Source: Acidovorax sp.
GTDB taxonomy: Bacteria; Pseudomonadota; Gammaproteobacteria; Burkholderiales; Burkholderiaceae_C
Assembly (NCBI RefSeq): GCF_021287135.1
Contig: NZ_JAJTBB010000017.1
Coordinates: 1 to 64,000, forward strand
Direction of reading: 5' to 3'
DNA length: 64,000 nucleotides
The notes under the pieces are model-generated. The model was given only the letters and a program-made list of their open reading frames with translations. It did no database searches and was not told the DNA's origin. The translations under genes were made by a program, and so were the position numbers. Every line of letters begins with the position of its first letter. Positions within the stretch are counted from its first letter, which is position 1. Below are positions 1-8,862 of this stretch, in pieces.

Positions 1-353
1 GCTGTTCGCCATTTAAAGAGGTACGTGAGCTGGGTTTAAAACGTCGTGAGACAGTTTGGTCCCTATCTTCCGTGGGCGCTGCAGATTTGAGGAAGCCTGC
101 TCCTAGTACGAGAGGACCGGAGTGGACACACCTCTGGTGTATCGGTTGTCACGCCAGTGGCATTGCCGAGTAGCTAAGTGTGGAAGAGATAACCGCTGAA
201 AGCATCTAAGCGGGAAACTCGTTTCAAGATGAGATCTGCCGGGGCCTTGAGCCCCCTGAAGAGTCGTTCAAGACCAGGACGTTGATAGGCTGGGTGTGGA
301 AGCGCAGTAATGCGTTAAGCTAACCAGTACTAATTGCTCGTGCGGCTTGACCC
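1..353 (+). rRNA. 23S ribosomal RNA, 3' end (partial)
   Basis: The 3' part of the large-subunit rRNA; its 5' part lies outside the window. The sarcin-ricin loop core AGTACGAGAGGACC is at 105-118. The last helices follow, ending near the GCTTGACC strand that closes the molecule against its 5' end. The exact 3' end is uncertain by a few bases. Confidence 0.97.
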
Positions 354-505
354 TATAACTTTGATAGCCAATACGCACCCCATCAAGGGTTCGCGAAAAG
401 CTCAAAGTCTGTTATGCCAAGTTAGACGCAGTCAAAATACACCTGCTGATTCCAAACTCTATGAATTCGCCAGGCAGTTCTCAACAACTGCCCAGCACCA
501 AGTTA
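354..505 (+). other. 23S-5S internal transcribed spacer
   Basis: About 150 bases between the 23S and 5S genes, part of the same precursor transcript. I see no tRNA-like cloverleaf and no convincing open reading frame. It has a lower GC content than the protein-coding part of the window, as is usual for rRNA spacers. Confidence 0.85.
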
Positions 506-620
506 TGCCTGATGACCATAGCAAGTTGGTACCACTCCTTCCCATCCCGAACAGGACAGTGAAACGACTTTGCGCCGATGATAGTGCGGGTTCCCGTGTG
601 AAAGTAGGTCATCGTCAGGC
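506..620 (+). rRNA. rrf: 5S ribosomal RNA
   Basis: About 115 bases. The 5' strand TGCCTGATGACC pairs with the 3' strand GGTCATCGTCAGGC to form helix I. The internal CCCATCCCGAACAGG segment is the conserved 5S loop region. It sits directly downstream of the 23S gene and closes an rRNA operon. Confidence 0.97.
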
Positions 621-636
621 TCTTACAGCCCCAAAC

Positions 637-671
637 CGCCCTTCTGCTCCTCCCGAGTAGAAGGGCGTTTT
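637..671 (+). terminator. Rho-independent terminator of the rRNA operon
   Basis: The arms CGCCCTTCT (637-645) and AGAAGGGCG (659-667) form a perfect 9-bp stem, extendable by a G-T and a C-G pair, followed by TTTT (668-671). It lies 16 bases after the 5S gene. Confidence 0.93.
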
Positions 672-840
672 GCTTTGGCGGGGCGAAAAGACCAGTTTTT
701 CCACTCTCGAAATCTCCAAAATGCGCGCGTCATCGGCCCCATGAGGACGGCTCACGCCGCTGCGCCGACTTCGCGTTGTCGCGTGTTCCGGGTGTTCCCC
801 AGCCCCCGTGCCGGCGAAGGGCCTTGGGATGCAAGTCTGC

Positions 841-1920
841 TCAGGCCTGCGGAGTCCGGTGAAACCGGTACACCCCACCGGAATCCAGCACGCGCTGCAA
901 CTGCCCGTCCCGCCACAGCCAGTGCAGGTGTGCGAGGGCCTCGCCCATGGCGAAGGTCATCTGGTGGGTGTCGAGCTTGCGCCGAAACATCAGGTGCATC
1001 GCATCGGCGGCCGACAAGGGGCCCTTTTCCGCCGCCTTCAAAATTTCGCTGAGCCGTTCTTCGTGGTGCTGTTGCAGCTGGTGAATGCGTTCCCGCAAGC
1101 CCAGAAACGGTTTGCCATGCGAGGGCAACACCAGCGTTGTCGCCGGCAGCGGCAGATAGCGGAGCAGGGACGTCAAGAAGAGCCGAAGGGGGTTTGACTC
1201 GGGCTCGGTGGCGTGGACGCTCACGTTGGTGGAGATGCGCGGCAGCACCATATCGCCGCTGATGAGCACGCCCAGCTCTGCACAGTACAGCGCTATGTGC
1301 TCGGGCGCGTGGCCATAGCCGCTGATGCACTGCCAAGCGTGGTCGCCAATCTGCACGGCATCTCCGTCCATGAGGCGGTGGTAACGGGCGGGAATGGCGG
1401 GCACCAGCGTGGGGAAATACGAGGCCCGGCCGCGTACATGCTGCAGAAACGCCGGGTCTTGCATCCCGTGCACGGTGTAGAAGTCTGCGCCGGCCTCGCC
1501 GCCAAAGCCATCGCGGTCATAAACCGCGGTGCGGGCCACGTGGTAGTCGGTGGCGCTGATCCACAGGCGCACGTTCCAGCGCTCGCACAGCCAATGTGCC
1601 AAGCCGATGTGGTCGGGATGCATGTGGGTCACGACCACGCGCAGGATCGGCAGGCCCTCCAGGGCACTGGCAAACACCTGCTCCCATTGCGCGCGTGCGC
1701 CAGCGCTGTCGATACAGCAATCCACCACGGTCCAGCCTTCCACCAGCGCTCCGTGGGCGTCCACCTGCCGGTCCCGCAGCAGCCACAAATTGATGTGGTC
1801 GAGTGCGAACGGCAGCCCGATCCGGATCCACTTGACGCCCGGCGCCACCGTGAGGGCGGAGCCCGGGGGCGGTAGCGCCTCGCCGTGGGGGTAATCGATC
1901 TGGTGTTCTTGGGGGTTCAT
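841..1920 (-). CDS. MBL-fold metallo-hydrolase
   Basis: About 359 residues. The metal-binding motif of the metallo-beta-lactamase fold is visible as THMHPDHIG, with a later SGYGHAPEH segment and ISGDMVL that supply further metal ligands (His and Asp). Proteins of this fold hydrolyse thioesters, lactones or phosphodiesters; the substrate cannot be read from the sequence. The start at MNPQEH is preferred over an ATG 15 bases upstream, because the family begins close to this point. Neither start has a strong ribosome-binding site. The gene is divergent from liuR and shares the 1946-1965 operator, so it is probably part of the LiuR regulon, perhaps as an acyl-CoA or acyl-ester hydrolase (inference). 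Confidence 0.88.
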   Translation of the reverse strand: MNPQEHQIDYPHGEALPPPGSALTVAPGVKWIRIGLPFALDHINLWLLRDRQVDAHGALVEGWTVVDCCIDSAGARAQWEQVFASALEGLPILRVVVTHMHPDHIGLAHWLCERWNVRLWISATDYHVARTAVYDRDGFGGEAGADFYTVHGMQDPAFLQHVRGRASYFPTLVPAIPARYHRLMDGDAVQIGDHAWQCISGYGHAPEHIALYCAELGVLISGDMVLPRISTNVSVHATEPESNPLRLFLTSLLRYLPLPATTLVLPSHGKPFLGLRERIHQLQQHHEERLSEILKAAEKGPLSAADAMHLMFRRKLDTHQMTFAMGEALAHLHWLWRDGQLQRVLDSGGVYRFHRTPQA

Positions 1921-1945
1921 GGCGGCCGATCGCATGCGGTAGGAT

Positions 1946-1965
1946 TGACGTTAACGTAAACGTCA
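1946..1965. promoter_or_regulatory. Likely LiuR operator, copy 1 (divergent intergenic)
   Basis: A perfect inverted repeat TGACGTT-N6-AACGTCA between the MBL hydrolase and liuR. It closely matches copy 2 at 2451-2470 and fits the TTGACGTAAACGTCAA-like motif I associate with LiuR-type MerR regulators. Its place between two divergent genes suggests autoregulation plus control of the hydrolase. Confidence 0.8.
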
Positions 1966-2046
1966 CGAATCCGGTGCATTGTAGGCAGCGATGGCCGCGG
2001 GGCTGTCTCTTGTGCGAAAGGGCACCGGGCTCCGCTCCAGCACACC

Positions 2047-2442
2047 ATGGCCACCACCTACACCATCAGCGATCTCGCCAAAGAGTTTGATCTCACCACG
2101 CGGGCCATCCGCTTCTACGAAGACATGGGCCTGCTGCAGCCGGCACGCACGGGGCCTGCGGGCCGCAACCGCGTCTACAGCGCCCGTGATCGCACCCGGC
2201 TGCGGCTGACCCTGCGGGCCAAGCGCCTGGGCCTGTCGCTGACGGAGGCCAAGGAGATCATCGACCTGTACGACAGCCCCCGCGACACCGGGGTACAGCT
2301 GCGCAAGTTCCTGGATGTGCTGGTGGTCCACCGCAAGCAGCTGGAGGAGCAGATGGCCGACCTGCGGGCGAACCTGGAAGAGGTTCAGGAGCACGAGGAA
2401 GAGGCCCGCGCCCTGCTGCGCAAGGTGGAATCAGAAAAATGA
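2047..2442 (+). CDS. liuR: MerR-family regulator of leucine/isovalerate catabolism (LiuR-like)
   Basis: 131 residues. A MerR-type winged helix-turn-helix is at the N-terminus (YTISDLAKEFDLTTRAIRFY, then the wing with GRNRVYS). It is followed by a long dimerisation helix (about residues 80-130) rich in Glu, Gln and Leu. The metal-binding cysteines of metal-sensing MerR proteins are absent, as expected for an acyl-CoA or amino-acid-catabolite sensor. LiuR in proteobacteria controls branched-chain amino acid degradation. Here the gene sits between two near-identical operator repeats and directly upstream of liuA. Assignment rests on family features and neighbourhood. Confidence 0.92.
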   Translation: MATTYTISDLAKEFDLTTRAIRFYEDMGLLQPARTGPAGRNRVYSARDRTRLRLTLRAKRLGLSLTEAKEIIDLYDSPRDTGVQLRKFLDVLVVHRKQLEEQMADLRANLEEVQEHEEEARALLRKVESEK

Positions 2443-2450
2443 TCCATAAT

Positions 2451-2470
2451 TGACGTTTACGTAAACGTAA
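2451..2470. promoter_or_regulatory. Likely LiuR operator, copy 2 (upstream of the thioesterase-liuA genes)
   Basis: TGACGTT-N6-AACGTAA: the same architecture as copy 1 with one mismatch, centred on the palindrome TTTACGTAAA (2455-2464). It begins 8 bases after the liuR stop and ends 10 bases before the GTG of the thioesterase gene. It is therefore well placed to control the thioesterase-liuA transcription unit separately from liuR. Confidence 0.8.
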
Positions 2471-2480
2471 ATCAAAAACC

Positions 2481-2945
2481 GTGACGACCCAGCCCTCTTT
2501 CGAGCCCCGGTGCGCCCACTACGCTGAGCGTGTGCGGGAGAGCTTTGCCCGCCAGGGCGCCATGCAGACGCTGGCGGCGGAGCTGGCCGTGATCGCTCCA
2601 GGGGTGGTCGCCATCGAACTGCCCTGGGCCCCGGGACTGACGCAGCAGCATGGGTTTTTGCATGCCGGCATGGTGGCCGCCGCGCTGGACTCGGCCTGCG
2701 GCTACGCGGGCTTCACCCTGATGGCGGAAGACGCGGCCGTGCTCACGGTGGAATTCAAGATCAACCTGCTCGCGCCTGCCCAGGGCGAGCGGTTCCGGAT
2801 GGAGGGCCGCGTCCTCAAGCCCGGCCGGACCCTCACCGTTTGCGAGGGCCGCGCCTTTGCCCTGAACGGCAGCCGCGAGAAGCTCGTCGCCACCATGGGG
2901 TGCACCCTGATGGCGGTTACCGGACGAGACACCGTCCAGGGCTGA
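2481..2945 (+). CDS. PaaI-family (hotdog fold) acyl-CoA thioesterase
   Basis: 154 residues with a GTG start; no ATG gives a full domain. The segment QQHGFLHAGMVAAALDSACGYA matches the hotdog thioesterase pattern HGG-x-A-D-x-A, with Asp in the helix as the likely catalytic residue. Such enzymes hydrolyse acyl-CoA esters in the cytoplasm. It stands immediately after a LiuR operator and about 50 bases before liuA, so it may relieve accumulation of isovaleryl- or methylcrotonyl-CoA (inference). Confidence 0.9.
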   Translation: MTTQPSFEPRCAHYAERVRESFARQGAMQTLAAELAVIAPGVVAIELPWAPGLTQQHGFLHAGMVAAALDSACGYAGFTLMAEDAAVLTVEFKINLLAPAQGERFRMEGRVLKPGRTLTVCEGRAFALNGSREKLVATMGCTLMAVTGRDTVQG

Positions 2946-2996
2946 GCGCGCGGCTTCCTGTCTTTCGATTACCTGCCACTTCCAAGGAGACACCCC

Positions 2997-4187
2997 ATGA
3001 GCCTTTCCTCCAACCTGCCCGGCCTCAACTTCCAGTTGGGCGACGACATTGACGCGCTGCGCGACGCCGTGCGGGATTTTGCGCAGGCCGAAATCGCGCC
3101 CCGCGCGGGGGAGATCGACCGCACCGACCAGTTCCCCATGGACGTGTGGCGCAAGATGGGCGACCTGGGCGTGCTGGGCATCACCGTGCCCGAGCAGTAC
3201 GGCGGTGCCAACATGGGCTACCTGGCCCACATGGTGGCCATGGAGGAGATCTCGCGTGCCAGCGCCTCTGTGGGCCTGTCCTATGGCGCCCACAGCAACC
3301 TGTGCGTGAACCAGATCAACCGCAACGGCAGCGATGCGCAAAAGCAGAAGTACCTGCCCAAGCTGATCAGCGGCGAACACGTGGGCGCGCTGGCGATGAG
3401 CGAGCCCGGTGCCGGGTCCGACGTCATCAGCATGAAGCTCAAGGCCGAGGACAAGGGCGGCTACTACCTGCTCAACGGCAGCAAGATGTGGATCACCAAC
3501 GGGCCGGATGCGGACACCCTGGTGGTCTATGCCAAGACGGAACCCGAACTGGGCGCCCGTGGCGTGACGGCCTTCCTGATCGAGAAAGGGATGAAGGGCT
3601 TTTCCATCGCGCAGAAGCTCGACAAGCTGGGCATGCGCGGCTCGCACACGGGCGAGCTGGTGTTCCAGGATGTCGAAGTGCCGGCCGAAAACGTGCTCGG
3701 CACCGTCAACGGCGGGGCCAAGGTGCTGATGTCGGGGCTGGACTACGAGCGCGCCGTGCTCACAGGCGGGCCGCTGGGCATCATGCAGGCGGTGATGGAC
3801 AACGTGGTTCCCTACATTCACGACCGCAAGCAGTTCGGCCAGAGCATCGGCGAATTCCAGCTCATCCAGGGCAAGGTGGCCGACATGTACACCGTGCTGC
3901 AGGCAGGGCGCTCGTTTGCCTACACGGTGGCCAAGAACCTCGATATGCTGGGCACCGAGCACGTGCGCCAGGTGCGCAAGGACTGCGCCAGCGTCATCCT
4001 GTGGTGCGCCGAGAAGGCCACCTGGATGGCTGGCGAGGGCGTGCAGATCTACGGCGGCAACGGCTACATCAACGAATATCCGCTGGGCCGCTTGTGGCGT
4101 GATGCGAAACTCTACGAGATCGGCGCCGGCACCAGCGAAATCCGCCGCATGCTGATCGGCCGCGAGCTGTTCGCCGAAACCTGCTGA
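2997..4187 (+). CDS. liuA: Isovaleryl-CoA dehydrogenase
   Basis: 396 residues, full length for the acyl-CoA dehydrogenase family. It oxidises isovaleryl-CoA to 3-methylcrotonyl-CoA with FAD, passing electrons to ETF. The segment [17 protein letters not shown] carries the catalytic Glu (about residue 251) at the position special to isovaleryl-CoA dehydrogenases. Other family signatures are [27 protein letters not shown] and the C-terminal [21 protein letters not shown] good ribosome-binding site (AAGGAG) precedes the ATG. It is the first committed leucine-degradation enzyme in the window; liuB, liuC and liuD lie about 27-30 kb away. Confidence 0.97.
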   Translation: MSLSSNLPGLNFQLGDDIDALRDAVRDFAQAEIAPRAGEIDRTDQFPMDVWRKMGDLGVLGITVPEQYGGANMGYLAHMVAMEEISRASASVGLSYGAHSNLCVNQINRNGSDAQKQKYLPKLISGEHVGALAMSEPGAGSDVISMKLKAEDKGGYYLLNGSKMWITNGPDADTLVVYAKTEPELGARGVTAFLIEKGMKGFSIAQKLDKLGMRGSHTGELVFQDVEVPAENVLGTVNGGAKVLMSGLDYERAVLTGGPLGIMQAVMDNVVPYIHDRKQFGQSIGEFQLIQGKVADMYTVLQAGRSFAYTVAKNLDMLGTEHVRQVRKDCASVILWCAEKATWMAGEGVQIYGGNGYINEYPLGRLWRDAKLYEIGAGTSEIRRMLIGRELFAETC

Positions 4188-4224
4188 CCGCGTCACCCTT
4201 CAACCCTTGACCCGCCAACATCCC

Positions 4225-4884
4225 ATGTCTTCCTCCATCGACGACCTGTTTGTCCACAACCGCGCCTGGGCGGCCCAGATGGAGCGCGAGCGGCCGGGCT
4301 TCTTCACGGCCCTGCTGGCGCAGCAAAAGCCCAAGTACATGTGGATTGGCTGTTCCGACAGCCGCGTGCCTGCGAACCAGATCACCGGCCTGGAGCCGGG
4401 GGAAGTGTTCGTGCACCGCAATGTGGCCAACGTCGTGGTGCCCACCGACCTCAACTGCCTGTCGACCATCCAGTATGCGGTGGACCAGTTGCGGGTGGAG
4501 CACCTCATGGTGGTGGGCCACTACGGCTGCGGCGGCGTGCTGGCCGCGCTGGAGGGCACGCGGGTGGGCCTGGCCGACAACTGGATCCGCCATGTGACCG
4601 ACGTGCGCGACCGCCACCGCGACCTGATCGCGTCCATTGCGCCCCAGTGGCGCCACGATGTGCTGTGTGAACTCAATGCCATCGAGCAGGTCGTGAACGT
4701 GGCGCAGACCACCGTGATGCTGGACGCCTGGGGCCGCGGCCAGAAGGTCACGCTACACGGCTGGTGCTACGGCCTCAAGGACGGCCTCATCAACAACCTG
4801 CACATGACGGTGGACAGCACGCAGGGGCTGGAGTCGCTCTACAAGGCCGCCATCGCCGGTGTGGCGGCCGTGCAGCGCCAGTAG
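4225..4884 (+). CDS. can: Beta-class carbonic anhydrase
   Basis: 219 residues from the ATG at 4225. An in-frame TTG at 4207 is possible but unlikely, because the family starts at this point. It interconverts CO2 and bicarbonate. The zinc ligands are visible: Cys43 in IGCSDSRVP, and His99 and Cys102 in GHYGCGG. The Asp45-Arg47 dyad is also present. Its place between liuA and aceK suggests that it supplies bicarbonate for the biotin-dependent methylcrotonyl-CoA carboxylase (inference from pathway chemistry). Confidence 0.96.
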   Translation: MSSSIDDLFVHNRAWAAQMERERPGFFTALLAQQKPKYMWIGCSDSRVPANQITGLEPGEVFVHRNVANVVVPTDLNCLSTIQYAVDQLRVEHLMVVGHYGCGGVLAALEGTRVGLADNWIRHVTDVRDRHRDLIASIAPQWRHDVLCELNAIEQVVNVAQTTVMLDAWGRGQKVTLHGWCYGLKDGLINNLHMTVDSTQGLESLYKAAIAGVAAVQRQ

Positions 4885-4922
4885 GCGGCGTGCCGCAGGT
4901 ACCCCGCGGTTGAGAGCCCGCC

Positions 4923-6743
4923 ATGTTCCCGCCACGGCTTGACGCGCCCCAGGCCTATGGCATTGCCAAGGCCATGATGGACGGGTTCAACCGCCACTAC
5001 CGCCTGTTCCGCACGGAGTCGGCGCGGGCCAAGCACCGCTTTGAAACCGCCGACTGGGCCGGCCAGCAGCGCGCGCAGCGCGAGCGCATCGAGTTCTACG
5101 ACCTGCGCGTGAAAGAGTGCGTGCGCCGGCTGGAGAAGGAGTTTGGCGCGGGCTCGCAGCCCATGGAGGTGTGGCACCAGGTGAAGCTGCACTACATCGG
5201 CCTGCTGGTGAACCACTACCAGCCCGAGCTGGCCGAGACCTTCTTCAACTCGGTGACGACCAAGATCCTGCACCGCACGCACTTTCACAACGACTTCATC
5301 TTCGTGCGCCCGGCCGTGAGCACGGAGTACATCGAAAACGACGAGCCGGCGGCCCGCCCCACCTACCGCGCCTACTACCCGTCGCGCGACAACCTGGCGC
5401 AGACGCTGCGGCAGATGGTCGAGCACTGCGAACTCCAGCGCGAATTCTCCGACCTGGCACGCGACAGCGCCCTGGTGGGGGCGGCCATGCGGACGCGGCT
5501 GGACAAGGTGCGGCTGCGGGCCAACTTCCAGATCCAGGTGCTCACCAGCCTGTTCTTCCGCAACAAGGGCGCCTACCTGGTGGGCAAGATCATCAACGGC
5601 TTCACCGAGATACCGTTTGCCCTGCCCATCCTGCACGGGCAGGACGGCAAGCTGCTGATCGACGCGGCGCTGTTCGGCGAGGACGACCTGCAGGTGCTGT
5701 TCAGCTTTGCCCGGGCCTACTTCATGGTGGACATGGAGATCCCCAGCGCCTACGTGCAGTTCCTGCGCAGCCTCATGCCCCGCAAGCCGCGCGCGGAAAT
5801 CTACAACGCCCTGGGCCTGGCCAAGCAGGGCAAGACGCTGTTCTACCGCGACTTCCTCTACCACCTCAGGCACTCCACCGACCAGTTCCGCATCGCGCCC
5901 GGCATCAAGGGCATGGTGATGCTGGTGTTCGACCTGCCGAGCTTTCCCTTCGTCTTCAAGCTCATCAAGGACTATTTTCCGCTGCAGAAGGAAACCACGC
6001 GCGAGCAGATCAAGGCCAAGTACCTGCTGGTCAAGCAGCACGACCGCGTGGGCCGCATGGCCGACACGCTGGAGTACAGCGAGGTGGCGTTTCCCCGCGA
6101 GCGCTTTGACGACGCGCTGATTGCCGAGATCGAGAAGTTCGCGCCCAGCCAGCTGGAGATCAGCGACCGGGACGGCGACGGCCAGACCGAAGTGATCATC
6201 AAGCACCTGTACATCGAGCGGCGGATGATTCCGCTGAACATCTACCTGCAGGAGGCCTTCGACACCGGCCTGTCGGACCCGCGCGCGCGCCAGCAGATGG
6301 AGCACAGCGTCATCGAATACGGCAACGCCATCAAGGACCTGGTGGCGGCCAACATCTTCCCGGGCGACATGCTGTGGAAGAACTTCGGCATCACCCGCAA
6401 CGGCAAGGTGGTGTTCTACGACTACGACGAGATCGAATACCTCACCGACTGCAACTTCCGCCGCGTGCCCGCGCCACGCAACGAGGAGGAGGAGATGAGC
6501 GGAGAGGTCTGGTACAGCGTGGGCCCGCACGACGTGTTTCCCGAAACTTTCGGGCCCTTCCTGCTGGGCAACGATGCGGTACGCGAGGTGTTTCTGCGCC
6601 ACCACGCCGACCTGCTGGACCCCGGCTTCTGGCAAACGCACAAGGAGCGCATCCAGGCCGGCCACCTGTTTGACGTGTTTCCCTACGACGCCGACCGGCG
6701 CTTCGAGCACGCGGCCGCGCCCCATGCCGTGGGCAGCGGGTAG
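4923..6743 (+). CDS. aceK: Isocitrate dehydrogenase kinase/phosphatase
   Basis: 606 residues, the usual AceK length. The bifunctional enzyme phosphorylates and dephosphorylates isocitrate dehydrogenase, and so sets the split between the TCA cycle and the glyoxylate shunt. The ATP-binding segment [20 protein letters not shown] and the catalytic-region segment [26 protein letters not shown] are characteristic. It lies in the leucine-catabolic block rather than beside aceA/aceB. That suits a pathway whose end products, acetyl-CoA and acetoacetate, need the shunt. Confidence 0.97.
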   Translation: MFPPRLDAPQAYGIAKAMMDGFNRHYRLFRTESARAKHRFETADWAGQQRAQRERIEFYDLRVKECVRRLEKEFGAGSQPMEVWHQVKLHYIGLLVNHYQPELAETFFNSVTTKILHRTHFHNDFIFVRPAVSTEYIENDEPAARPTYRAYYPSRDNLAQTLRQMVEHCELQREFSDLARDSALVGAAMRTRLDKVRLRANFQIQVLTSLFFRNKGAYLVGKIINGFTEIPFALPILHGQDGKLLIDAALFGEDDLQVLFSFARAYFMVDMEIPSAYVQFLRSLMPRKPRAEIYNALGLAKQGKTLFYRDFLYHLRHSTDQFRIAPGIKGMVMLVFDLPSFPFVFKLIKDYFPLQKETTREQIKAKYLLVKQHDRVGRMADTLEYSEVAFPRERFDDALIAEIEKFAPSQLEISDRDGDGQTEVIIKHLYIERRMIPLNIYLQEAFDTGLSDPRARQQMEHSVIEYGNAIKDLVAANIFPGDMLWKNFGITRNGKVVFYDYDEIEYLTDCNFRRVPAPRNEEEEMSGEVWYSVGPHDVFPETFGPFLLGNDAVREVFLRHHADLLDPGFWQTHKERIQAGHLFDVFPYDADRRFEHAAAPHAVGSG

Positions 6744-6827
6744 GCGCCCAAGCGCCCTGGCGCCGCCGCCTGTCCGTGCCCGTTTGTTTCTCAACCTTTG
6801 TTCCAAGACCTTTTGAGGAGACCTCCC

Positions 6828-8021
6828 ATGTCCACCACCGTTCAAGACCCCGTCGTCATCGTCGGCGCCGCGCGCACGCCCATGGGCTCGCTGCAGGGCG
6901 ATTTCTCCAGCCTTGCCGCGCACGACCTGGGCGGCGCTGCCATCCGGGCCGCTATCGAACGCGCGGGCGTGTCGCCCGGCGCCGTGGGCGAAGTGCTGTT
7001 CGGCAACTGCCTGATGGCGGGCCAGGGCCAGGCGCCCGCACGCCAGGCGGCCTTCAAGGGCGGCCTGCCCAAGGAAGCGGGCGCGGTCACCCTCAGCAAG
7101 ATGTGCGGCTCCGGCATGAAGGCCGCCATGATGGCGCACGACATGCTCCTGGCCGGCACGCACGACGTGATGGTGGCCGGCGGCATGGAGAGCATGACCA
7201 ACGCCCCGTACCTGCTGCAGAAAGGGCGCGGCGGCTACCGCCTGGGGCACGACCGCATCTTCGACCACATGATGCTCGACGGCCTGGAAGACGCCTACGA
7301 GCCCGGCCGCAGCATGGGCACCTTTGGCGAAGACTGCGCCGCCAAGTACCACTTCACCCGCGAGCAGCAGGATGCCTTTGCCACCGCCAGCGTGCAGCGC
7401 GCCAAGGCCGCCACCGAGTCCGGCGCGTTCGCGGCCGAGATCGTGCCCGTCACCGTCAAGACCCGCGCGGGCGAAACCGTGGTGTCGGTGGACGAAGGCC
7501 CCGGCAAGGTCAAGCTCGAAAAGATCGCCACCCTCAAGCCCGCGTTCAAGAAGGACGGCACCATCACCGCCGCGTCCAGCTCCAGCATCAACGACGGCGC
7601 CGCCGCGCTGGTGCTGATGCGCCAGTCCACGGCGCAGAAGCTTGGCTGCAAGCCGCTGGCCCGCATCGTGAGCCACGCCACCCACGCGCAGGAGCCCGAG
7701 TGGTTCGCCACCGCCCCGCTCGGCGCCACGCAAAAGGCGCTGGCCAAGGCCGGCTGGCAGGTGGGCGACGTGCAGCTGTGGGAAATCAACGAGGCCTTCG
7801 CCGTGGTGCCCATGGCGCTGATGAAAGAGCTGGACCTGCCGCACGACAAGGTCAACGTGAACGGCGGCGCCTGCGCCCTGGGCCACCCCATCGGCGCCAG
7901 CGGCGCGCGCATCATGGTCACGCTGATGTACGCGCTGAAGGCGCGCGGCCTGACCAAGGGCCTGGCGACGCTGTGCATCGGCGGCGGCGAGGCCACGGCC
8001 GTGGCGCTGGAACTGTTGTGA
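6828..8021 (+). CDS. Acetyl-CoA C-acyltransferase (thiolase)
   Basis: 397 residues from the ATG preceded by GAGGAG; an upstream in-frame Met would add ten unrelated residues. The nucleophile is Cys93 in SKMCGSGMKAA. The C-terminal motifs NVNGGACALGHPIGASGAR and TLCIGGGEATA hold the catalytic His and second Cys. It performs reversible thiolysis of acetoacetyl-CoA or a longer 3-ketoacyl-CoA. In this setting it most simply finishes acetoacetate use after leucine breakdown. The family does not let me tell AtoB from a broader beta-ketothiolase. Confidence 0.95.
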   Translation: MSTTVQDPVVIVGAARTPMGSLQGDFSSLAAHDLGGAAIRAAIERAGVSPGAVGEVLFGNCLMAGQGQAPARQAAFKGGLPKEAGAVTLSKMCGSGMKAAMMAHDMLLAGTHDVMVAGGMESMTNAPYLLQKGRGGYRLGHDRIFDHMMLDGLEDAYEPGRSMGTFGEDCAAKYHFTREQQDAFATASVQRAKAATESGAFAAEIVPVTVKTRAGETVVSVDEGPGKVKLEKIATLKPAFKKDGTITAASSSSINDGAAALVLMRQSTAQKLGCKPLARIVSHATHAQEPEWFATAPLGATQKALAKAGWQVGDVQLWEINEAFAVVPMALMKELDLPHDKVNVNGGACALGHPIGASGARIMVTLMYALKARGLTKGLATLCIGGGEATAVALELL

Positions 8022-8084
8022 GCGGGCGGGGCGCACGGCTGCGCGGCCATGCGCCGTGCCTGCGCTGTTGTGCCCTGTCGCTGA

Positions 8085-8145
8085 ATGCTTCTGTTTTGAT
8101 AGCTGCTAGCGCTTGCTGGTAAAGCGCTAGAGGCCCATTTGCTTA
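8085..8145. repeat. Dispersed palindromic repeat, type 1, copy A
   Basis: The core GATAGCTGCTAGCGCTTGCT is followed by the rest of a perfect stem, CTAGCGCTT (8106-8114) with AAGCGCTAG (8122-8130). It lies between the thiolase and the SDR gene and ends just before the SDR start codon. Related copies are at about 10000, 25633, 31791, 49544 (half) and 53083. Confidence 0.85.
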
Positions 8146-8149
8146 AAAA

Positions 8150-8818
8150 ATGAACGCTGTACTCATCATCGGCGCGTCCCGCGGCATCGGCCTGGAGCTG
8201 GTGCGCCAATACACCGAGGCGGGCCGCCGCGTGATCGCCACCGTGCGCGACGACCCCGGCCGCGAGCGCGTGCTGGCGCTGGGGGCCGAGGTGCTGACGG
8301 TGGATGTGGCGAACCCCGCCAGCGTCAGCGGCCTGGCCTGGCAGCTCGACGGCGAGAAGATCGACATCGCCTGGTACGTGGCCGGGGTGATCCGCCGCCC
8401 GGATGCACGCACGCCGCCCACGCAGCAGGACTTTGATGCCGTCATGCACACCAACGTGCTGGGCGCCATGCAGACGATTCCGCAAGTGGCGCCGCTGGTG
8501 GCGGCGGTGGGCGGCGTGTTTGCATTCATCTCGTCCTCCATGTCCCAGATCGGCAGCGTGCCCAACAGCAACGCCTGGCTGTACCGCACCAGCAAGGCCG
8601 CGCTCAACATGGCCGTGGCTGCGGCCCAGCACGACTACCCCGGCGCCACGCTCATCACCATCGACCCCGGCTGGGTGCAGACCGACATGGGCGGTGGCGG
8701 TGCCCCGCTGGCGGCGGCCGACAGCGTGCGGGGCCTGCGCAACACCGTGGCGGGCCTCACGCCGGCTGACAAGGGCTGCCTGCTGCACCACGACGGCCGC
8801 CGCGCTGCGCACTGGTAG
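8150..8818 (+). CDS. Short-chain dehydrogenase/reductase (SDR)
   Basis: 222 residues. The cofactor-binding motif GASRGIG is near the N-terminus. The catalytic Tyr and Lys appear in WLYRTSKAALN, and Ser residues precede them in AFISSSMSQIG. It uses NAD(P)(H) to oxidise or reduce a hydroxy/keto group; the substrate is not evident. A repeat element occupies the usual ribosome-binding site region. It stands between the thiolase and an acyl-CoA dehydrogenase, so a role in acyl-CoA metabolism is plausible but unproven. Confidence 0.9.
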   Translation: MNAVLIIGASRGIGLELVRQYTEAGRRVIATVRDDPGRERVLALGAEVLTVDVANPASVSGLAWQLDGEKIDIAWYVAGVIRRPDARTPPTQQDFDAVMHTNVLGAMQTIPQVAPLVAAVGGVFAFISSSMSQIGSVPNSNAWLYRTSKAALNMAVAAAQHDYPGATLITIDPGWVQTDMGGGGAPLAAADSVRGLRNTVAGLTPADKGCLLHHDGRRAAHW

Positions 8819-8862
8819 GCCCCTTTTCAACGAACAACGAAACGACTTTCGGAGACACCCCA

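Noticed and set aside
354-505. Possible tRNA in the 23S-5S spacer
   Set aside because: No acceptor/T-loop combination (GGTTCGAATCC-like) could be found.
334-660. Open frame across the 23S-5S spacer and 5S gene
   Set aside because: It overlaps rRNA genes and has no ribosome-binding site or family similarity.
4839-8036. Very long open frame on the minus strand opposite aceK and the thiolase
   Set aside because: It is an antisense shadow of two well-supported genes; the product is His/Leu/Ala/Gly-rich with no family motif, as high GC at third positions produces.
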